DNA of 64,000 nucleotides from Sphingopyxis sp. TUF1. GTDB lineage: Bacteria; Pseudomonadota; Alphaproteobacteria; Sphingomonadales; Sphingomonadaceae. The stretch spans positions 310,001-374,000 of the forward strand of contig NZ_CP144683.1 of assembly GCF_036687315.1 (NCBI RefSeq), written 5' to 3'. The notes under the pieces were generated by a model. It made no database searches and was not told the DNA's origin. It worked only from the letters and a program-made list of their open reading frames with translations. Shown here in pieces: positions 8,184 to 17,631 of the stretch. The position numbers and the translations under genes were made by a program. Within the stretch, counting starts at the first letter, position 1. Every line of letters begins with the position of its first letter.

Positions 8184-8963
8184 CTACGCGCCATCATCCT
8201 CGTTGCGATGCAGATATATGTCCGAATAGTGCGAGATATCCCGCAGCCGGGCAAGGTCGCTAATCCAAAGCTTGCGGCCGCTGCGTCCGATCGCCCCCTT
8301 CGTCTCGAGGAGCTTCAGCATCCGGTTGATATGGACCGGCGTCAGCCCGAGAAGATCGGCAAGCTGCTCCTGCGTCAGCGGCACGGTGAACTGGGCGACG
8401 GGCGGCCCGATCTCCCCCAGACGGTAAAAAAGCTCGCACAACAGGTGTGCGAGCCGGGCCTCGGCATTACGCCGACCGATGTTGAGCAACCATTCGCGCG
8501 CGATCGACCCTTCGAGTATGGTGTCGACCAGGATCGCGCGCGCGACGGCAGGACGCGCGATGGCCAAAGACTCAATTTGGCGGAGGGGAATGAGTGCCAG
8601 CGTGGCAGGGGTCAGCGCCCGGATATCGTGATCGGCGCGGTGGAGATAGACCGACTGGAAATCAAGTGCATCGCCGGGCACTTTGAGCGCGACGATCTGG
8701 CGGCCTCCATTGGCCGCGACCTTGTAGCGATAAACGAAACCGTCGAGGAGCACCGGACACACATCGGCCCGGTCGCCCTCGTGCAAAATTCGGGTATCCG
8801 CCTCGACGCGGCGAATCTTGTGCGCAAGTTCGGCAAGCGCCGTCTGATCGTGCGTCGACAGCCGGGTGCGAATGAGCAGCTTGCGCACGAAGATGCTGAG
8901 CGGACCCAGGTTCATCTTGCGGGCGTGATAGTCCATCCATCCGGTGTCAGAGGCACTGCTCAT
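8184..8963 (-). CDS. Crp/Fnr-family transcriptional regulator (second copy)
   Basis: The start is the ATG at 8963 behind GGAG at good spacing; a longer frame to 9050 adds unconserved sequence. The 259-residue protein has a cyclic-nucleotide-binding-like barrel (about 50-150; TRILHEGDRADVCPVLLDGF, GRQIVALKVPGDALDFQSVY) and a winged helix-turn-helix near the C-terminus (VPLTQEQLADLLGLTPVHIN then RMLKLLETKGAI). The recognition helix closely matches the regulator at 1707-2429, so the two may recognise related sites. The FNR cysteine cluster is absent. It converges with the hybrid kinase across about 30 bases. Confidence 0.9.
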   Translation of the reverse strand: MSSASDTGWMDYHARKMNLGPLSIFVRKLLIRTRLSTHDQTALAELAHKIRRVEADTRILHEGDRADVCPVLLDGFVYRYKVAANGGRQIVALKVPGDALDFQSVYLHRADHDIRALTPATLALIPLRQIESLAIARPAVARAILVDTILEGSIAREWLLNIGRRNAEARLAHLLCELFYRLGEIGPPVAQFTVPLTQEQLADLLGLTPVHINRMLKLLETKGAIGRSGRKLWISDLARLRDISHYSDIYLHRNEDDGA

Positions 8964-9105
8964 ACGATTCTCCAAGGCCAACGCGTTGGAATAACAGCGT
9001 CGGCCGCCTATTGTTCCGTTTCGATGCGACCGGGCCATCAAGCTGAGCAACGGTGACGCATCCTGCGCGTTTGGTCTGCGGGGGAGGCATTAGTCAGGAT
9101 TGCCG

Positions 9106-9663
9106 ATGCCCCGAATTCTCTTGCTGCTGACGTCCCTCCTCGCGATAGCAACCGCGACGTTGATCCTCCAATCGTGCACGAAGGAGCCGCAGGCGCTTGC
9201 CGCGCCCGTGGGCGACAGCCGCGATATCGTCGTCCTCTCCGACGGTGGGACGATGGTTGCGCGTCCGGGCACGCAAGATCGCGCGATGGCGGAATGGATT
9301 GCAGACGCGAAGAACGGGGAAGCGGGATTTGCGGTCGGCGACAAAATGTTTGTTCGGGGCAGTAACCGAATGACGGCGGAAGGGCTTGGAGATGCCGCGA
9401 CGCTCGCGACAATCTTGCGGGCGACGCCCGACGCGCGGATCGCCATCATCGGACTAAATGAAGATGCGAACCGAGAGGCGGGGACGAGCGGCCTCGCGGA
9501 TAAGCGTGCGCGCGCGCTCGCCACCTTCCTGAACGAACGCGGGCTCCCTGACGATCGCTGGCATATCGCGCCGCAGGCCGGCGAGCCGGCGCAGCACGGA
9601 CAGCTTCGGCTTTTCGCCAGGCGCGGCAGCGCGCTCGAGCCATTCGAAACCGCATCGCGATAA
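9106..9663 (+). CDS. Lipoprotein with a divergent OmpA-like domain
   Basis: The ATG at 9106 has AGGA seven bases upstream; a TTG at 9100 is possible but less likely. The N-terminus is a lipoprotein signal ending TATLILQSC, with the lipid-acceptor Cys near residue 23. The rest has the OmpA/Pal arrangement: a strand and serine-rich turn (VVLSDGGTMVARP), a helix (AMAEWIADA), an RIAIIGLNED strand where GH.D would normally be, and the helix LADKRARALATFLNERGLPD followed by RWHI. The strict peptidoglycan-binding NX2LSX2RA signature is not complete, so DAP binding is uncertain. It is likely an envelope-anchored protein of unknown partner. Confidence 0.65.
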   Translation: MPRILLLLTSLLAIATATLILQSCTKEPQALAAPVGDSRDIVVLSDGGTMVARPGTQDRAMAEWIADAKNGEAGFAVGDKMFVRGSNRMTAEGLGDAATLATILRATPDARIAIIGLNEDANREAGTSGLADKRARALATFLNERGLPDDRWHIAPQAGEPAQHGQLRLFARRGSALEPFETASR

Positions 9664-9764
9664 GCGCAGGAGCGAGCGCGCCGCACCTCCGATCATCGGC
9701 CGCCGCGTTAGACCGACATGTGTCCGGTCGAATAGCAGTGGTTGTGCGGCGCGATCATAATCGT

Positions 9765-9799
9765 CCTAACGCAGGTTAGGATTGCGGAAAATTCCGCAA
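9765..9799. promoter_or_regulatory. Two adjacent inverted repeats upstream of katE
   Basis: CCTAAC-GCAG-GTTAGG at 9765-9780 is followed directly by TTGCGGAA-AA-TTCCGCAA at 9782-9799. Both are perfect inverted repeats, 93 to 127 bases before the katE ATG, in an otherwise featureless 228-base gap. They may be binding sites for dimeric regulators of catalase expression. Neither has a following T-run as a terminator would. Confidence 0.4.
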
Positions 9800-9891
9800 C
9801 TTCACGACTTTTCGCCGGTTGACCTTATGCCCCCTCGCCGCGGCGCTCGCCTCTCGCGCGCGCCGCGGCATCCTCTTGCCGGTGAGATAAA

Positions 9892-12141
9892 ATGGCTCGA
9901 ACTGCTCCTTCGAAAACTGCAAAATCGACCGCCAAGCGCGCCAAGCCGCTTAACCCCGCAGAAATGGCCGGCGCAGATATGTCCGGCGAAAGCCCGGCCA
10001 AGGCGCCCTCCATCCCGGGCGATGCACCTGTCAGCATGTCCTTCGGCGAGCCCCAGGGCGATGGCGGCGAAACACACCAGGCCGTTCAAGCCGGCGCCGA
10101 GACGCTCACGACTCAGCAGGGCATTCCCGTATCGGATGACCAGAACAGCCTAAAACAAGGCGCGCGTGGTCCGACCTTGCTCGAGGATTTCCACTTTCGC
10201 GAAAAAATCTTCCATTTCGATCACGAGCGCATTCCCGAGCGGGTGGTCCATGCGCGCGGTTATGGCGCGCACGGCTATTTCGAGCTGACCGACAGTCTCG
10301 CCGAATATAGCCGTGCCGACATCTTCCAGCGGGTCGGCGAGCGGACGCCGGCATTTGTTCGCTTCTCGACCGTCGCCGGATCAAAGGGCAGTTTCGACCT
10401 TGCGCGCGATGTGCGCGGCTTCGCGGTCAAACTTTATACGAAAGAAGGGAACTGGGATCTCGTCGGAAACAATATCCCGGTCTTCTTCATCCAGGATGCG
10501 ATGAAATTTCCCGATCTCGTCCACTCGGTGAAGCCCGAGCCCGATCGTGCCTTCCCGCAGGCGGCCTCGGCGCACGACAATTTCTGGGATTTTATCAGCC
10601 TGATGCCCGAAAGTTTCCACATGATCATGTGGGCGATGTCCGACCGGGCCATTCCGCGCTCCTACCGGACGATGGAGGGCTTTGGCGTTCACACATTTCG
10701 TCTCGTCAATTCCGAGGGCAAATCGGTCTTCGTCAAATTCCACTGGAAGCCAAAGCAAGGGTTGCAGTCGGTGGTGTGGAACGAAGCGGTCAAGATCAAT
10801 GGCGCCGATCCCGATTTCCACCGCCGCGACCTGTGGGACGCGATCAACGGCGGCGATTTTCCGGAGTGGGAGCTCGGCGTCCAGATTTTCGATGATGAAT
10901 TCGCCGATGGGTTCGATTTCGACGTGCTCGATGCGACGAAGCTCATACCCGAAGAGCTCGTCCCGGTGCGCATCATCGGGAGGCTGGTACTCGACCGTGT
11001 CGTCGACAACTTCTTCGCGGAAACCGAACAGGTTGCCTTTTGCACCCAAAATGTTCCGCCGGGGATCGATTTTTCGAATGACCCGCTGCTGCAGGGGCGG
11101 AATTTCTCCTATCTCGACACCCAGATCAAAAGGCTTGGCGGTCCTAACTTCACCCATATTCCGATCAATGCGCCGAAATGCCCGATGGCGCATTTCCAGC
11201 AGGACGGACATATGGCGATGCGCAACCCCGTCGGCCGCGCAAATTACGAGCCGAACAGCTGGGGCCCGAGCGAAGGCGGACCGCGCGAGGATCCCGCCCG
11301 CGGTTTTACGAGCTTCGCCGAGACCGCCGAGGGCCCCAAAAGGCGCGTGCGATCCGAGAGTTTTGCCGATCATTACAGCCAGGCGCGCCAGTTTTTCGTC
11401 AGCCAGACGCCGATCGAGCAAAAGCATATCGCCGACGCGCTCGTCTTCGAACTATCGAAGGTCGAGCGCCCCGATATTCGGTCCCGAACCGTATCGCATC
11501 TTCGGAACATCGACGAGACCCTCGCGGCGACGGTTGCCGATGGTCTCGGTCTCGCCCTGCCCGAAGCCGCGCCCGCCGCGCGCGATCCGATCGCCGATCT
11601 GCCGCCCTCGGAAGCGCTTAGCATCGTCAAGAATGGCCCCGGGAATTTCAAAGGCCGCAAACTTGGCATATTGATGAGCGACGGCGCCGACGCAGCGCTG
11701 TTCAACGCGCTCGTCAAAGCCGTGCACAAGGAGGGGGCCGTTTATGAGGTGGTTTCACCGAAGATTGGCGGGGTGACGCTCACCGACGGGACCAAGGTTG
11801 CGGGTCGCCACAAGATCGACGGCGGTCCTTCCGTTCTGTTCGACGCGGTCGCGATCCTTGTTTCTGAAGAAGGAGCTGCCGAGCTGGCGGCCGACCCCGC
11901 GGCGAATGATTTCGCGACCGATGCTTTCGCACATTGCAAATTCATCGCCTATAATTCCGCGGCCGAGGCGATCTTCGAGGCGGCGGGGATAGCCGGGGAT
12001 CTCGACGATGCCTGCATCCCCATTGCAAAGGCAGGCGATGCCGGATCGTTCATCGAAGCGTGCCGTGCATTGCGGCACTGGCCGCGCGAGCTGGCCCTTG
12101 ACCTCGACGCAAAGCCGCGGACAGGGCGGAGGCCAAAATAA
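9892..12141 (+). CDS. katE: Large-subunit catalase HPII
   Basis: The 749-residue enzyme dismutates hydrogen peroxide in the cytoplasm. It has the large-subunit arrangement: a flexible N-terminal arm (1-90), the catalase core (about 91-570) and a C-terminal flavodoxin/DJ-1-like domain (about 590-735; [20 protein letters not shown]). The distal haem His120 lies in [19 protein letters not shown], with VRFSTVAG and the [15 protein letters not shown] loop carrying the conserved Asn. The proximal Tyr is in [15 protein letters not shown]. The ATG at 9892 has a GGTGAG site upstream. Large-subunit catalases are typically general-stress or stationary-phase genes; two palindromes upstream may mediate control here. 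Confidence 0.97.
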   Translation: MARTAPSKTAKSTAKRAKPLNPAEMAGADMSGESPAKAPSIPGDAPVSMSFGEPQGDGGETHQAVQAGAETLTTQQGIPVSDDQNSLKQGARGPTLLEDFHFREKIFHFDHERIPERVVHARGYGAHGYFELTDSLAEYSRADIFQRVGERTPAFVRFSTVAGSKGSFDLARDVRGFAVKLYTKEGNWDLVGNNIPVFFIQDAMKFPDLVHSVKPEPDRAFPQAASAHDNFWDFISLMPESFHMIMWAMSDRAIPRSYRTMEGFGVHTFRLVNSEGKSVFVKFHWKPKQGLQSVVWNEAVKINGADPDFHRRDLWDAINGGDFPEWELGVQIFDDEFADGFDFDVLDATKLIPEELVPVRIIGRLVLDRVVDNFFAETEQVAFCTQNVPPGIDFSNDPLLQGRNFSYLDTQIKRLGGPNFTHIPINAPKCPMAHFQQDGHMAMRNPVGRANYEPNSWGPSEGGPREDPARGFTSFAETAEGPKRRVRSESFADHYSQARQFFVSQTPIEQKHIADALVFELSKVERPDIRSRTVSHLRNIDETLAATVADGLGLALPEAAPAARDPIADLPPSEALSIVKNGPGNFKGRKLGILMSDGADAALFNALVKAVHKEGAVYEVVSPKIGGVTLTDGTKVAGRHKIDGGPSVLFDAVAILVSEEGAAELAADPAANDFATDAFAHCKFIAYNSAAEAIFEAAGIAGDLDDACIPIAKAGDAGSFIEACRALRHWPRELALDLDAKPRTGRRPK

Positions 12142-12162
12142 CCTTCTTTCAAGCATTTATTA

Positions 12163-12192
12163 GAGACGGAGGAACCAAAGTTTAACCGTCTC
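12163..12192. repeat. Inverted repeat between katE and the AsmA gene
   Basis: GAGACGG at 12163-12169 and CCGTCTC at 12186-12192 form seven-base arms with a 16-base loop, followed by AATATTTT. It could be a weak intrinsic terminator for katE or an operator for the following gene. The spacer contains GGAAC. Confidence 0.3.
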
Positions 12193-12249
12193 AATATTTT
12201 CGGTCAGTCACCAGCCGGAACATTGCGCGGAGCGGTGGATTATCAGTTG

Positions 12250-14430
12250 ATGGATATGCGCACAGGTCCGATGGCCGAAGCGGCCGTTTCCCCGCGACGG
12301 GTTTTTCTACCCGGTCGCTGGGGGCGCGCAGCATGGACACCGGAATGGCTTCGGAAACGGCCGCGTCCCGTCCGGATCGTGGTTCGCACGATCGCCATCA
12401 TCCTGCTGACGCTGTTCACGATATGGCTGATTCTCTTCATCACCAAGGGCCGCTTCCTCAAAGGGCCATTCGAGAGGATCACGACCTCACAGCTTGAACG
12501 CCAGATCGATGTCGGCGGCGACTTCCAACTTTATTTTGCACCCTTCAACATAAAATTCCTTGCCGAGGATCTTCGCATTGCGAATCCGCGATGGGCGAAG
12601 GAGAGACAGTTTTTCGTCGCGAAGAAGATCGATACGCGGATCGCTACCTTCCCGCTGATTTTCGGCAAGCGCATTGTCCGGTTCGCCCATCTCGACGGCG
12701 CAAAGGTCGCGCTTGAATGGGATACGAACAACAAACGCAACAGCTGGACCTTCGGCGATCCCGACCGCCCGCCGCAGCCGCTCGAGCTTCCCGTTATCCG
12801 CCGCGCCGCGATCATGAACAGTGGCCTGTCCTACCGCGACCCTCGCCTCAAGCTGTTCGCCGATATCGACTTCGACACGGTGAAATCACGCAACACTACG
12901 ATCGAAGATGCGATCCGTTTCGCAGGCGGCGGGACGATGCGCGGCCAGCGGTTCACGCTGTCGGGCGGCCTCACCTCGCCCAACGAGACGATTGCCGGCG
13001 GCAAGAATGCGCTGACGCTGCACGCCGTCGGCCTTGGCAACACGCTCGACATTTCGGGGACGCTGCCCGGCCCCACCGACATCGAAGGCGCCGACCTTCA
13101 GCTAAAGGCGCGCGGCGCCAATCTGTCGCGCCTCTTCGACTTCCTCGGTGTCGCCATCCCCGACACCCGTGCCTATCGCCTCTCCTCAGGGCTGACCTAC
13201 GAAGACCAGGTCTGGAAGCTCACCGGACTCAAGGGGCTGTTCGGCGACAGCGACCTTGCCGGCTCGCTCGCGGTGAGCCAGCAGGGCGGGCGCCTTTACC
13301 TTGAAGCCGATCTCAAAACGAATTCGCTCAACATCATCGATGCGGGGCCGTTCGTCGGATACGATCCCCAACGCCTCGACAAGATGGGAACGTCGGGCAC
13401 GGTCACGAGCGAAAGCGGACGGCCGCGGATCCTTCCCGACGCGCCGCTCCGCGTCGAGGCAATCAAGCGCTTCGATGCCGATGTGCGTTACCGCGTCGCC
13501 AGGGTGCGCGCCGAGAGTTTCCCGATCAGCAACGTCGATCTGACGCTCGCACTCGAGAAGGGGCTGATGGAGCTCAAGCCCTTCAACTTTGCTGTCGCCG
13601 GCGGCACCGTCAAAAGCGATATCTCGATTGACAGCCGCCCCGCCATCGTTCGCACCGAATATGACATTCGCTTGTCGCCGACCAAGCTCGGCACGTTGCT
13701 GGCACGCTTCGGGACCGAGAAGTCGGGGACGACCGGTACGGTCAGCGGCCGTATCCAAATGGTGGGATTCGGCGAGAGCGTGCGCGAAAGCCTTGCGACC
13801 TCGAACGGCCGGATCGCCTTCGTCCTGCCGCAGGGCACCTTCTGGACACGCAACATCCAACTGGCCGAACTCGATATCGGCACCTTCGTGCAGAAGATGT
13901 TTCAGGACAAATTGAAGAAGCCGGTCGAGATCAATTGCGGACTCATCGCTTTCACCGTCCGCGGCGGTATTGCGGCAGCCGACCCGATCCTCATCGATAC
14001 CAAGAAGAATGTCATGCTCGGGCGCGGCGGCTTCTCGTTCCGCAGCGAGGCGATCGACATGGCGGTCCGCGCCGACGGCAAGACATTCAGCCTCTTCTCT
14101 GGCCAGTCGCCGGTGGGCGTCGGCGGCTATTTCGCATCGCCGAAGATTGATCCGATCAGCGACGAGCTTGTCGGACGCGCGGGCGCGGGCCTTGGCCTTG
14201 GCGTATTTGCGAGTCCGGTTGCCGCGATTATCCCGTTCATCGATCCCGGCGACGCGAAAGCCGCGCAATGCGGACCGGTACTCGCCGGGGCGACTGCCGC
14301 GGCACAGCGCACGACCAAGGGCAAACCGCGCGACGACGTCGGCAACGGTACGACCGCCAAGTCGGAGGACGGCAAGCAAAGCACCGAGGGCCAGAAAAAG
14401 CAGCGGAAGAAATTCCTCGGGATCTTCTGA
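12250..14430 (+). CDS. AsmA-family envelope protein
   Basis: The protein of about 726 residues has a short cytoplasmic N-terminus, one membrane helix (about 47-67; IVVRTIAIILLTLFTIWLIL) and a long periplasmic part with AsmA features: an N-terminal FNIKFLAEDLRIANPRWAKE segment and repeated beta-rich SDIS..., GTVSGRIQMVGFGESVRESL and LDIGTFVQKMF motifs near the C-terminus. The tail is Lys/Gly rich. AsmA proteins are now linked to phospholipid movement between membranes. Several starts are possible (TTG 12223, ATG 12250, 12256, 12271). The ATG at 12250 was taken as the first ATG; no strong RBS decides. Confidence 0.85.
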   Translation: MDMRTGPMAEAAVSPRRVFLPGRWGRAAWTPEWLRKRPRPVRIVVRTIAIILLTLFTIWLILFITKGRFLKGPFERITTSQLERQIDVGGDFQLYFAPFNIKFLAEDLRIANPRWAKERQFFVAKKIDTRIATFPLIFGKRIVRFAHLDGAKVALEWDTNNKRNSWTFGDPDRPPQPLELPVIRRAAIMNSGLSYRDPRLKLFADIDFDTVKSRNTTIEDAIRFAGGGTMRGQRFTLSGGLTSPNETIAGGKNALTLHAVGLGNTLDISGTLPGPTDIEGADLQLKARGANLSRLFDFLGVAIPDTRAYRLSSGLTYEDQVWKLTGLKGLFGDSDLAGSLAVSQQGGRLYLEADLKTNSLNIIDAGPFVGYDPQRLDKMGTSGTVTSESGRPRILPDAPLRVEAIKRFDADVRYRVARVRAESFPISNVDLTLALEKGLMELKPFNFAVAGGTVKSDISIDSRPAIVRTEYDIRLSPTKLGTLLARFGTEKSGTTGTVSGRIQMVGFGESVRESLATSNGRIAFVLPQGTFWTRNIQLAELDIGTFVQKMFQDKLKKPVEINCGLIAFTVRGGIAAADPILIDTKKNVMLGRGGFSFRSEAIDMAVRADGKTFSLFSGQSPVGVGGYFASPKIDPISDELVGRAGAGLGLGVFASPVAAIIPFIDPGDAKAAQCGPVLAGATAAAQRTTKGKPRDDVGNGTTAKSEDGKQSTEGQKKQRKKFLGIF

Positions 14431-14510
14431 ACCGCCGCCTCGTGCTAGGTGGAGGCAACTTGTCCGATCGTCTGGCGTTGATGAACCTCATCCTCCTGAA
14501 AGGACAGACT

Positions 14511-14915
14511 ATGCGCACGATCTTTCTGCTCACGTCGGCAGCCCTGTTGGTTTCCGCCTGTTCCGACGCAAGCGAGAAGGCTGAAGACAAGATGGAACGC
14601 GCCGCCGAAACCAGTGCGACGGTCGCAGGCCCCGTTCCCGCAGCGCTCGGCCTCACCGAAGCGCAGCTGCTCGATGCCGACATCGTCGATGCGCAGGGCA
14701 AAGAGCTCGGCGATGTGGCGCAGGTTCTGCGCGATGCGGACGACAAGGTTGATCGCCTGCTCGTCGAACTCGACGGAATCGGACCGGACCGCTATGTCCA
14801 TGTTCCGATAACCGGCCTCAAAAAAGTGGTGCGCGGCGACGACACCGATCTTCAGACGAGCATGACCAAGTCGGACCTCGAGGCGCTTCCCGAGGTCAAA
14901 CTGGCGGCGCCATGA
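14511..14915 (+). CDS. PRC-barrel-domain lipoprotein
   Basis: The ATG at 14511 follows AGGACAG. The product of 134 residues begins with a lipoprotein signal (MRTIFLLTSAALLVSAC; lipid Cys at 17), then a short Ala/Glu-rich linker and a PRC-barrel-like domain (LLDADIVDAQGKELGDVAQV, VDRLLVELDGIG, VHVPITGLKKVV). PRC barrels bind RNA, quinones or protein partners; here the domain is envelope-anchored and its role is unknown. It follows the AsmA gene by 80 bases and may be cotranscribed. A strong hairpin lies about 130 bases downstream. Confidence 0.75.
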   Translation: MRTIFLLTSAALLVSACSDASEKAEDKMERAAETSATVAGPVPAALGLTEAQLLDADIVDAQGKELGDVAQVLRDADDKVDRLLVELDGIGPDRYVHVPITGLKKVVRGDDTDLQTSMTKSDLEALPEVKLAAP

Positions 14916-15042
14916 AGGCGACAAAATTTTTCCAACGATGGGCTGCAATCAATGGAACAAAATCCGATCCCGCGTGTTTCATGAATCTGTCCAATCGAAA
15001 GAATGGCAGAATTTGATCGGCATCTTCGGATGCGATCTAGGG

Positions 15043-15072
15043 AAGCCCCGCTGCAGAGATGCAGCGGGGCTT
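15043..15072. terminator. Strong hairpin, probable bidirectional terminator
   Basis: AAGCCCCGCTGCA (15043-15055), loop GAGA, TGCAGCGGGGCTT (15060-15072) is a perfect 13-bp stem. It lies between the convergent PRC-barrel gene and the polysaccharide-deacetylase-family operon. The ends of the stem are A/T, so each direction reads a short T-run. Confidence 0.7.
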
Positions 15073-15156
15073 ACTTATTTGGGCGCAGCGGCCCTAGACC
15101 TCTTCATAAGTGGTAACCGATGGCAGCGAGGAAATCCGCCGCCTTGCCGCTATGCT

Positions 15157-16074
15157 TTAGCGCAGCGCGTCCGCGATCTCGCCAAGGCTATGGAAAGCTG
15201 CGTCATGCTGACCGGCGAGCCAACTTAGCAATCGCTCCAGCGCACCGATCCGATACGGCAGGCCCATCACATAGGGCGCCAGGTTCAACGGCAACATGCG
15301 ACCGGAGCTAAACGCCGACGCTTCGCCTTGGAGCAGCGTGAATGCGTCCATCATCTGCTCGATATAAGAATCGGCGGACTGCTGCTGCACGGTTATGATC
15401 TGTCTGTCCGAAAGCTCGTGGTTGACCGGTACGTTGACGATGACGCCTGCGTCGGTTTGGAAGCGATAAGGCAATTCGTCGTTCACCCAATCGGCCATAT
15501 AGGCCAACCCCGCCTCGGCGAGCAGGCGCGGGGTGTTGAACGATTGCGAGCGTGCAATCGACATCCACCCGCGCGGCCGCGTCCCCGAGACCTGTTCCAA
15601 CGCGTCGAGCGCGGCGGCGATCAGCGCGCGTTCCTCGTCCTCGGGCAGCCCGGAAGCGATCGTGCCGTTCATGTCGGTCGAATGGGCGACGATCTCGTGA
15701 CCCCCAGAGAGAATATCGGCGATGATCTGCGGATAGCGTTCGGCGATCGCGCCATTGGTCGCGACCGATACCCGCGCACCCACCTTCGCGAACGCATCGA
15801 GCATCCGGTAGAAGCCGACCCGCGTGCCATATTCGCGCGCGGTATAGTGGCGATAATCGGGATAGGGTGTGACCATATGGCCCGGCGCGCGAAACGGCTT
15901 GTCTGCGGGCAGGATTGGAAACCATTCGAGATTGACGACGATCGCCACCGCGACCGCCTTGCTCGACGGCCAGGCAATCGGCGGTCGTTCGAACAGGTTG
16001 GAATAGGGATAGTGGCCGTGATCCATGCCGCGCCTGCGCAGCGGATATTCAAGATAGGCGGGGTCGAGGCTCAT
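15157..16074 (-). CDS. NodB/polysaccharide-deacetylase-fold hydrolase (PuuE/imidase-like), copy B
   Basis: The start is the ATG at 16074, overlapping the previous gene's TGA as ATGA. The 305-residue protein has the NodB-fold plan: VAVAIVVNLEWFPI for strand 1, GARVSVATNGAIAERYPQII, the metal-site region GGHEIVAHSTDMNGTIA, EQVSGTRPRGWMSIARSQSF and a C-terminal YRIGALERLL...AAFHSLGEIAD. The usual TFDD aspartate motif is replaced by NLEW, as in the non-classical branch that includes allantoinase PuuE and cyclic imidases acting on small rings. With the adjacent amidase and lyase it more likely opens a cyclic amide or imide than deacetylates a polysaccharide. This function is inferred. Confidence 0.8.
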   Translation of the reverse strand: MSLDPAYLEYPLRRRGMDHGHYPYSNLFERPPIAWPSSKAVAVAIVVNLEWFPILPADKPFRAPGHMVTPYPDYRHYTAREYGTRVGFYRMLDAFAKVGARVSVATNGAIAERYPQIIADILSGGHEIVAHSTDMNGTIASGLPEDEERALIAAALDALEQVSGTRPRGWMSIARSQSFNTPRLLAEAGLAYMADWVNDELPYRFQTDAGVIVNVPVNHELSDRQIITVQQQSADSYIEQMMDAFTLLQGEASAFSSGRMLPLNLAPYVMGLPYRIGALERLLSWLAGQHDAAFHSLGEIADALR

Positions 16075-16946
16075 GCCGTCACCTGCTGCATATAATGATC
16101 GGCGATGTCGCCGCTCCGCGTAATCCAGGCGCGACCGTCGGCGGCGATGTGCTTCAAAACTTCCTCGAACGGGCCGATGCGATGCGGTTGCCCGATCAGG
16201 TAGGCGTGGAGCGGGATGCACATCACCGTGCCGCCTTCGTCGGCAAGCCGCTGATATTGGCGGATCAGCGTGTCGGCATAGTCGCGCGGCGACATGTTGT
16301 AGACGAAGAAGCCGTAGTGATCGTTGACCTCCAGGCTGTAGGGCATCGAGATCAAGCGCCCCGATTTCACATGCACCTCGCCCGGCTGGTCATCGTGATA
16401 GAGGTCGCAGGTATAGGAGAGGCCATATTCGGCGATCAGGTCCAGCGTGCGCGGCGTGTGGGTCAGCGCGGGGGCGAGCCAGCCCTTGATCGTCTGGCCG
16501 GTCGCCTCGCGCACGGTGCGGATCGAATCCTCGATCAGCGCGCGTTCTTGCGCCTCGTCCATCCCGTAGCTGTAGCGGGTGTTGTAGATGCCGTGGCTGA
16601 AAAATTCCCAGCCGCGCGCAGCGGCGTCGGCCACCACCTCCGGCAGGTGCTGGCACATCGCCACCGACAGGCTGACCGACCCCGGAAAGCCGTGCCGCGA
16701 CATTGCCTCCGCCAGCCGCCAATGGCCGACGCGGTTTCCGTAATCGCGGTGGCTGTAGCCGACGACGTCCGGGTGCGGCCTGGGCCAGCTCTTGCGGTGC
16801 GGATTGGCGGGCGGGTCGAGCTCGTAGAATTCGATATTGGGCGAGACCCAGACCGCAACCTGCTTGCCATCGGGCCAGGCCAGCTTCGGGCGCCCGCGAT
16901 AAGGGCGGAAATCATAGAGGCCCGGATCCTTCTCGCCCTCACGCAT
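16071..16946 (-). CDS. NodB/polysaccharide-deacetylase-fold hydrolase (PuuE/imidase-like), copy A
   Basis: The 291-residue protein is a paralogue of the gene just downstream, with the same fold landmarks: YRGRPKLAWPDGKQVAVWVS followed by PNIEFYEL, GNRVGHWRLAEAMSRHGFPG, CQHLPEVVADAAARGWEFFS followed by HGIYNTRYSYGM, GQTIKGWLAPALTHTPRTLD and IGPFEEVLKHIAADG. It has no signal peptide, so it is cytoplasmic, unlike polysaccharide deacetylases. The HGIYNTR region holds the metal histidine. Its start overlaps the amidase gene by eight bases, and its end overlaps copy B by four. Two divergent copies in one operon suggest two successive ring or amide hydrolyses, or a heteromer. Confidence 0.82.
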   Translation of the reverse strand: MREGEKDPGLYDFRPYRGRPKLAWPDGKQVAVWVSPNIEFYELDPPANPHRKSWPRPHPDVVGYSHRDYGNRVGHWRLAEAMSRHGFPGSVSLSVAMCQHLPEVVADAAARGWEFFSHGIYNTRYSYGMDEAQERALIEDSIRTVREATGQTIKGWLAPALTHTPRTLDLIAEYGLSYTCDLYHDDQPGEVHVKSGRLISMPYSLEVNDHYGFFVYNMSPRDYADTLIRQYQRLADEGGTVMCIPLHAYLIGQPHRIGPFEEVLKHIAADGRAWITRSGDIADHYMQQVTA

Positions 16947-17631
16947 CGGGCTGCGCCTCGAGCCAGTCGATCACGGTCTGCACCGGTTCGACATCGGCAT
17001 ATTTCAGCTGGAGGTCGGTCAGGTTGGCGAAATGATAGCTTTCATGCTTATCGGCGCAGGTCTCGATCGGCACGATCGTGCGATAACCACGGCTAAGGCT
17101 GTCCACCGCGGCGGCGCGGACGCAGCCAGAGGTGGAGCCGCCGGTGATGACGAGCGTGTCAACCTTATGCCACACCAAGAGACTCTGGAGGGGGGTCTCA
17201 AAGAATGGCGAAGGCATCCGCTTGGTGTAAATCGCGTCGCCGGGGGCGATGTCGCAGCGTTCGTCGAAGGCGTGGCGGTCGCTGTCATATTTGATGTTCT
17301 GCAGGCTGTCGGGCGTGTTGGTGCGCGTGCCCCATACGCCGGCGTCGCTGGCGTCCTCGGCATAGGCAACATGGGTCCAGATTACCGGCATTCCCTTGGC
17401 GCGCGCCAGAGCCGAAATCATATTGATATGTTCGATCTGGCGCGGATCGGTTTCGTAAGCGGTCTTGTAGCGATCGATCCGCGTATAGGCATTCTGGAGA
17501 TCGACGTTGACGATAGCGAGCTTGCTGCCGAAGCCGAACTTGGCGCGGGCGGGATTGGCCATCACCTCTTCGAAGATTTGTCGCGCGGTCTTGCCGTCGC
17601 TGACCATCCGCGTTCCGACGATCTCGCTCAT
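16939..17631 (-). CDS. Isochorismatase-family amidohydrolase (N-carbamoylsarcosine amidase-like)
   Basis: The 230-residue protein has the cysteine-hydrolase triad of the family: Asp in AIVNVDLQNAYT (about 44), Lys in GDAIYTKRMPSPF (about 137), and the nucleophilic Cys in VITGGSTSGCVRAAAVDSLS (about 170). The GG(S/T)TSGCVR form is typical of N-carbamoylsarcosine amidases, and maleamate amidohydrolase of nicotinate breakdown belongs to the same superfamily. In this operon a half-amidase role, releasing ammonia from an opened ring, fits well; that is inferred. It overlaps the lyase gene upstream (ATGA) and the NodB-fold gene downstream. Confidence 0.87.
   Translation of the reverse strand: MSEIVGTRMVSDGKTARQIFEEVMANPARAKFGFGSKLAIVNVDLQNAYTRIDRYKTAYETDPRQIEHINMISALARAKGMPVIWTHVAYAEDASDAGVWGTRTNTPDSLQNIKYDSDRHAFDERCDIAPGDAIYTKRMPSPFFETPLQSLLVWHKVDTLVITGGSTSGCVRAAAVDSLSRGYRTIVPIETCADKHESYHFANLTDLQLKYADVEPVQTVIDWLEAQPDA

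Noticed and set aside
14453..14480. GGCAAC-N16-CGTT resembling an EcfG general-stress promoter before the PRC-barrel lipoprotein gene
   Set aside because: The -35 element is not GGAAC, and one imperfect match in GC-rich DNA is not convincing.
15043..15072. Hairpin as part of a tRNA or small RNA gene
   Set aside because: No cloverleaf, CCA end or anticodon arm; it fits a terminator between convergent genes.
15157..16946. Reading the two NodB-fold proteins as polysaccharide or peptidoglycan deacetylases
   Set aside because: Both lack signal peptides and the TFDD motif and sit in an operon with an amidase and an HMG-CoA-lyase-family enzyme, so cytoplasmic cyclic-amide hydrolysis fits better.
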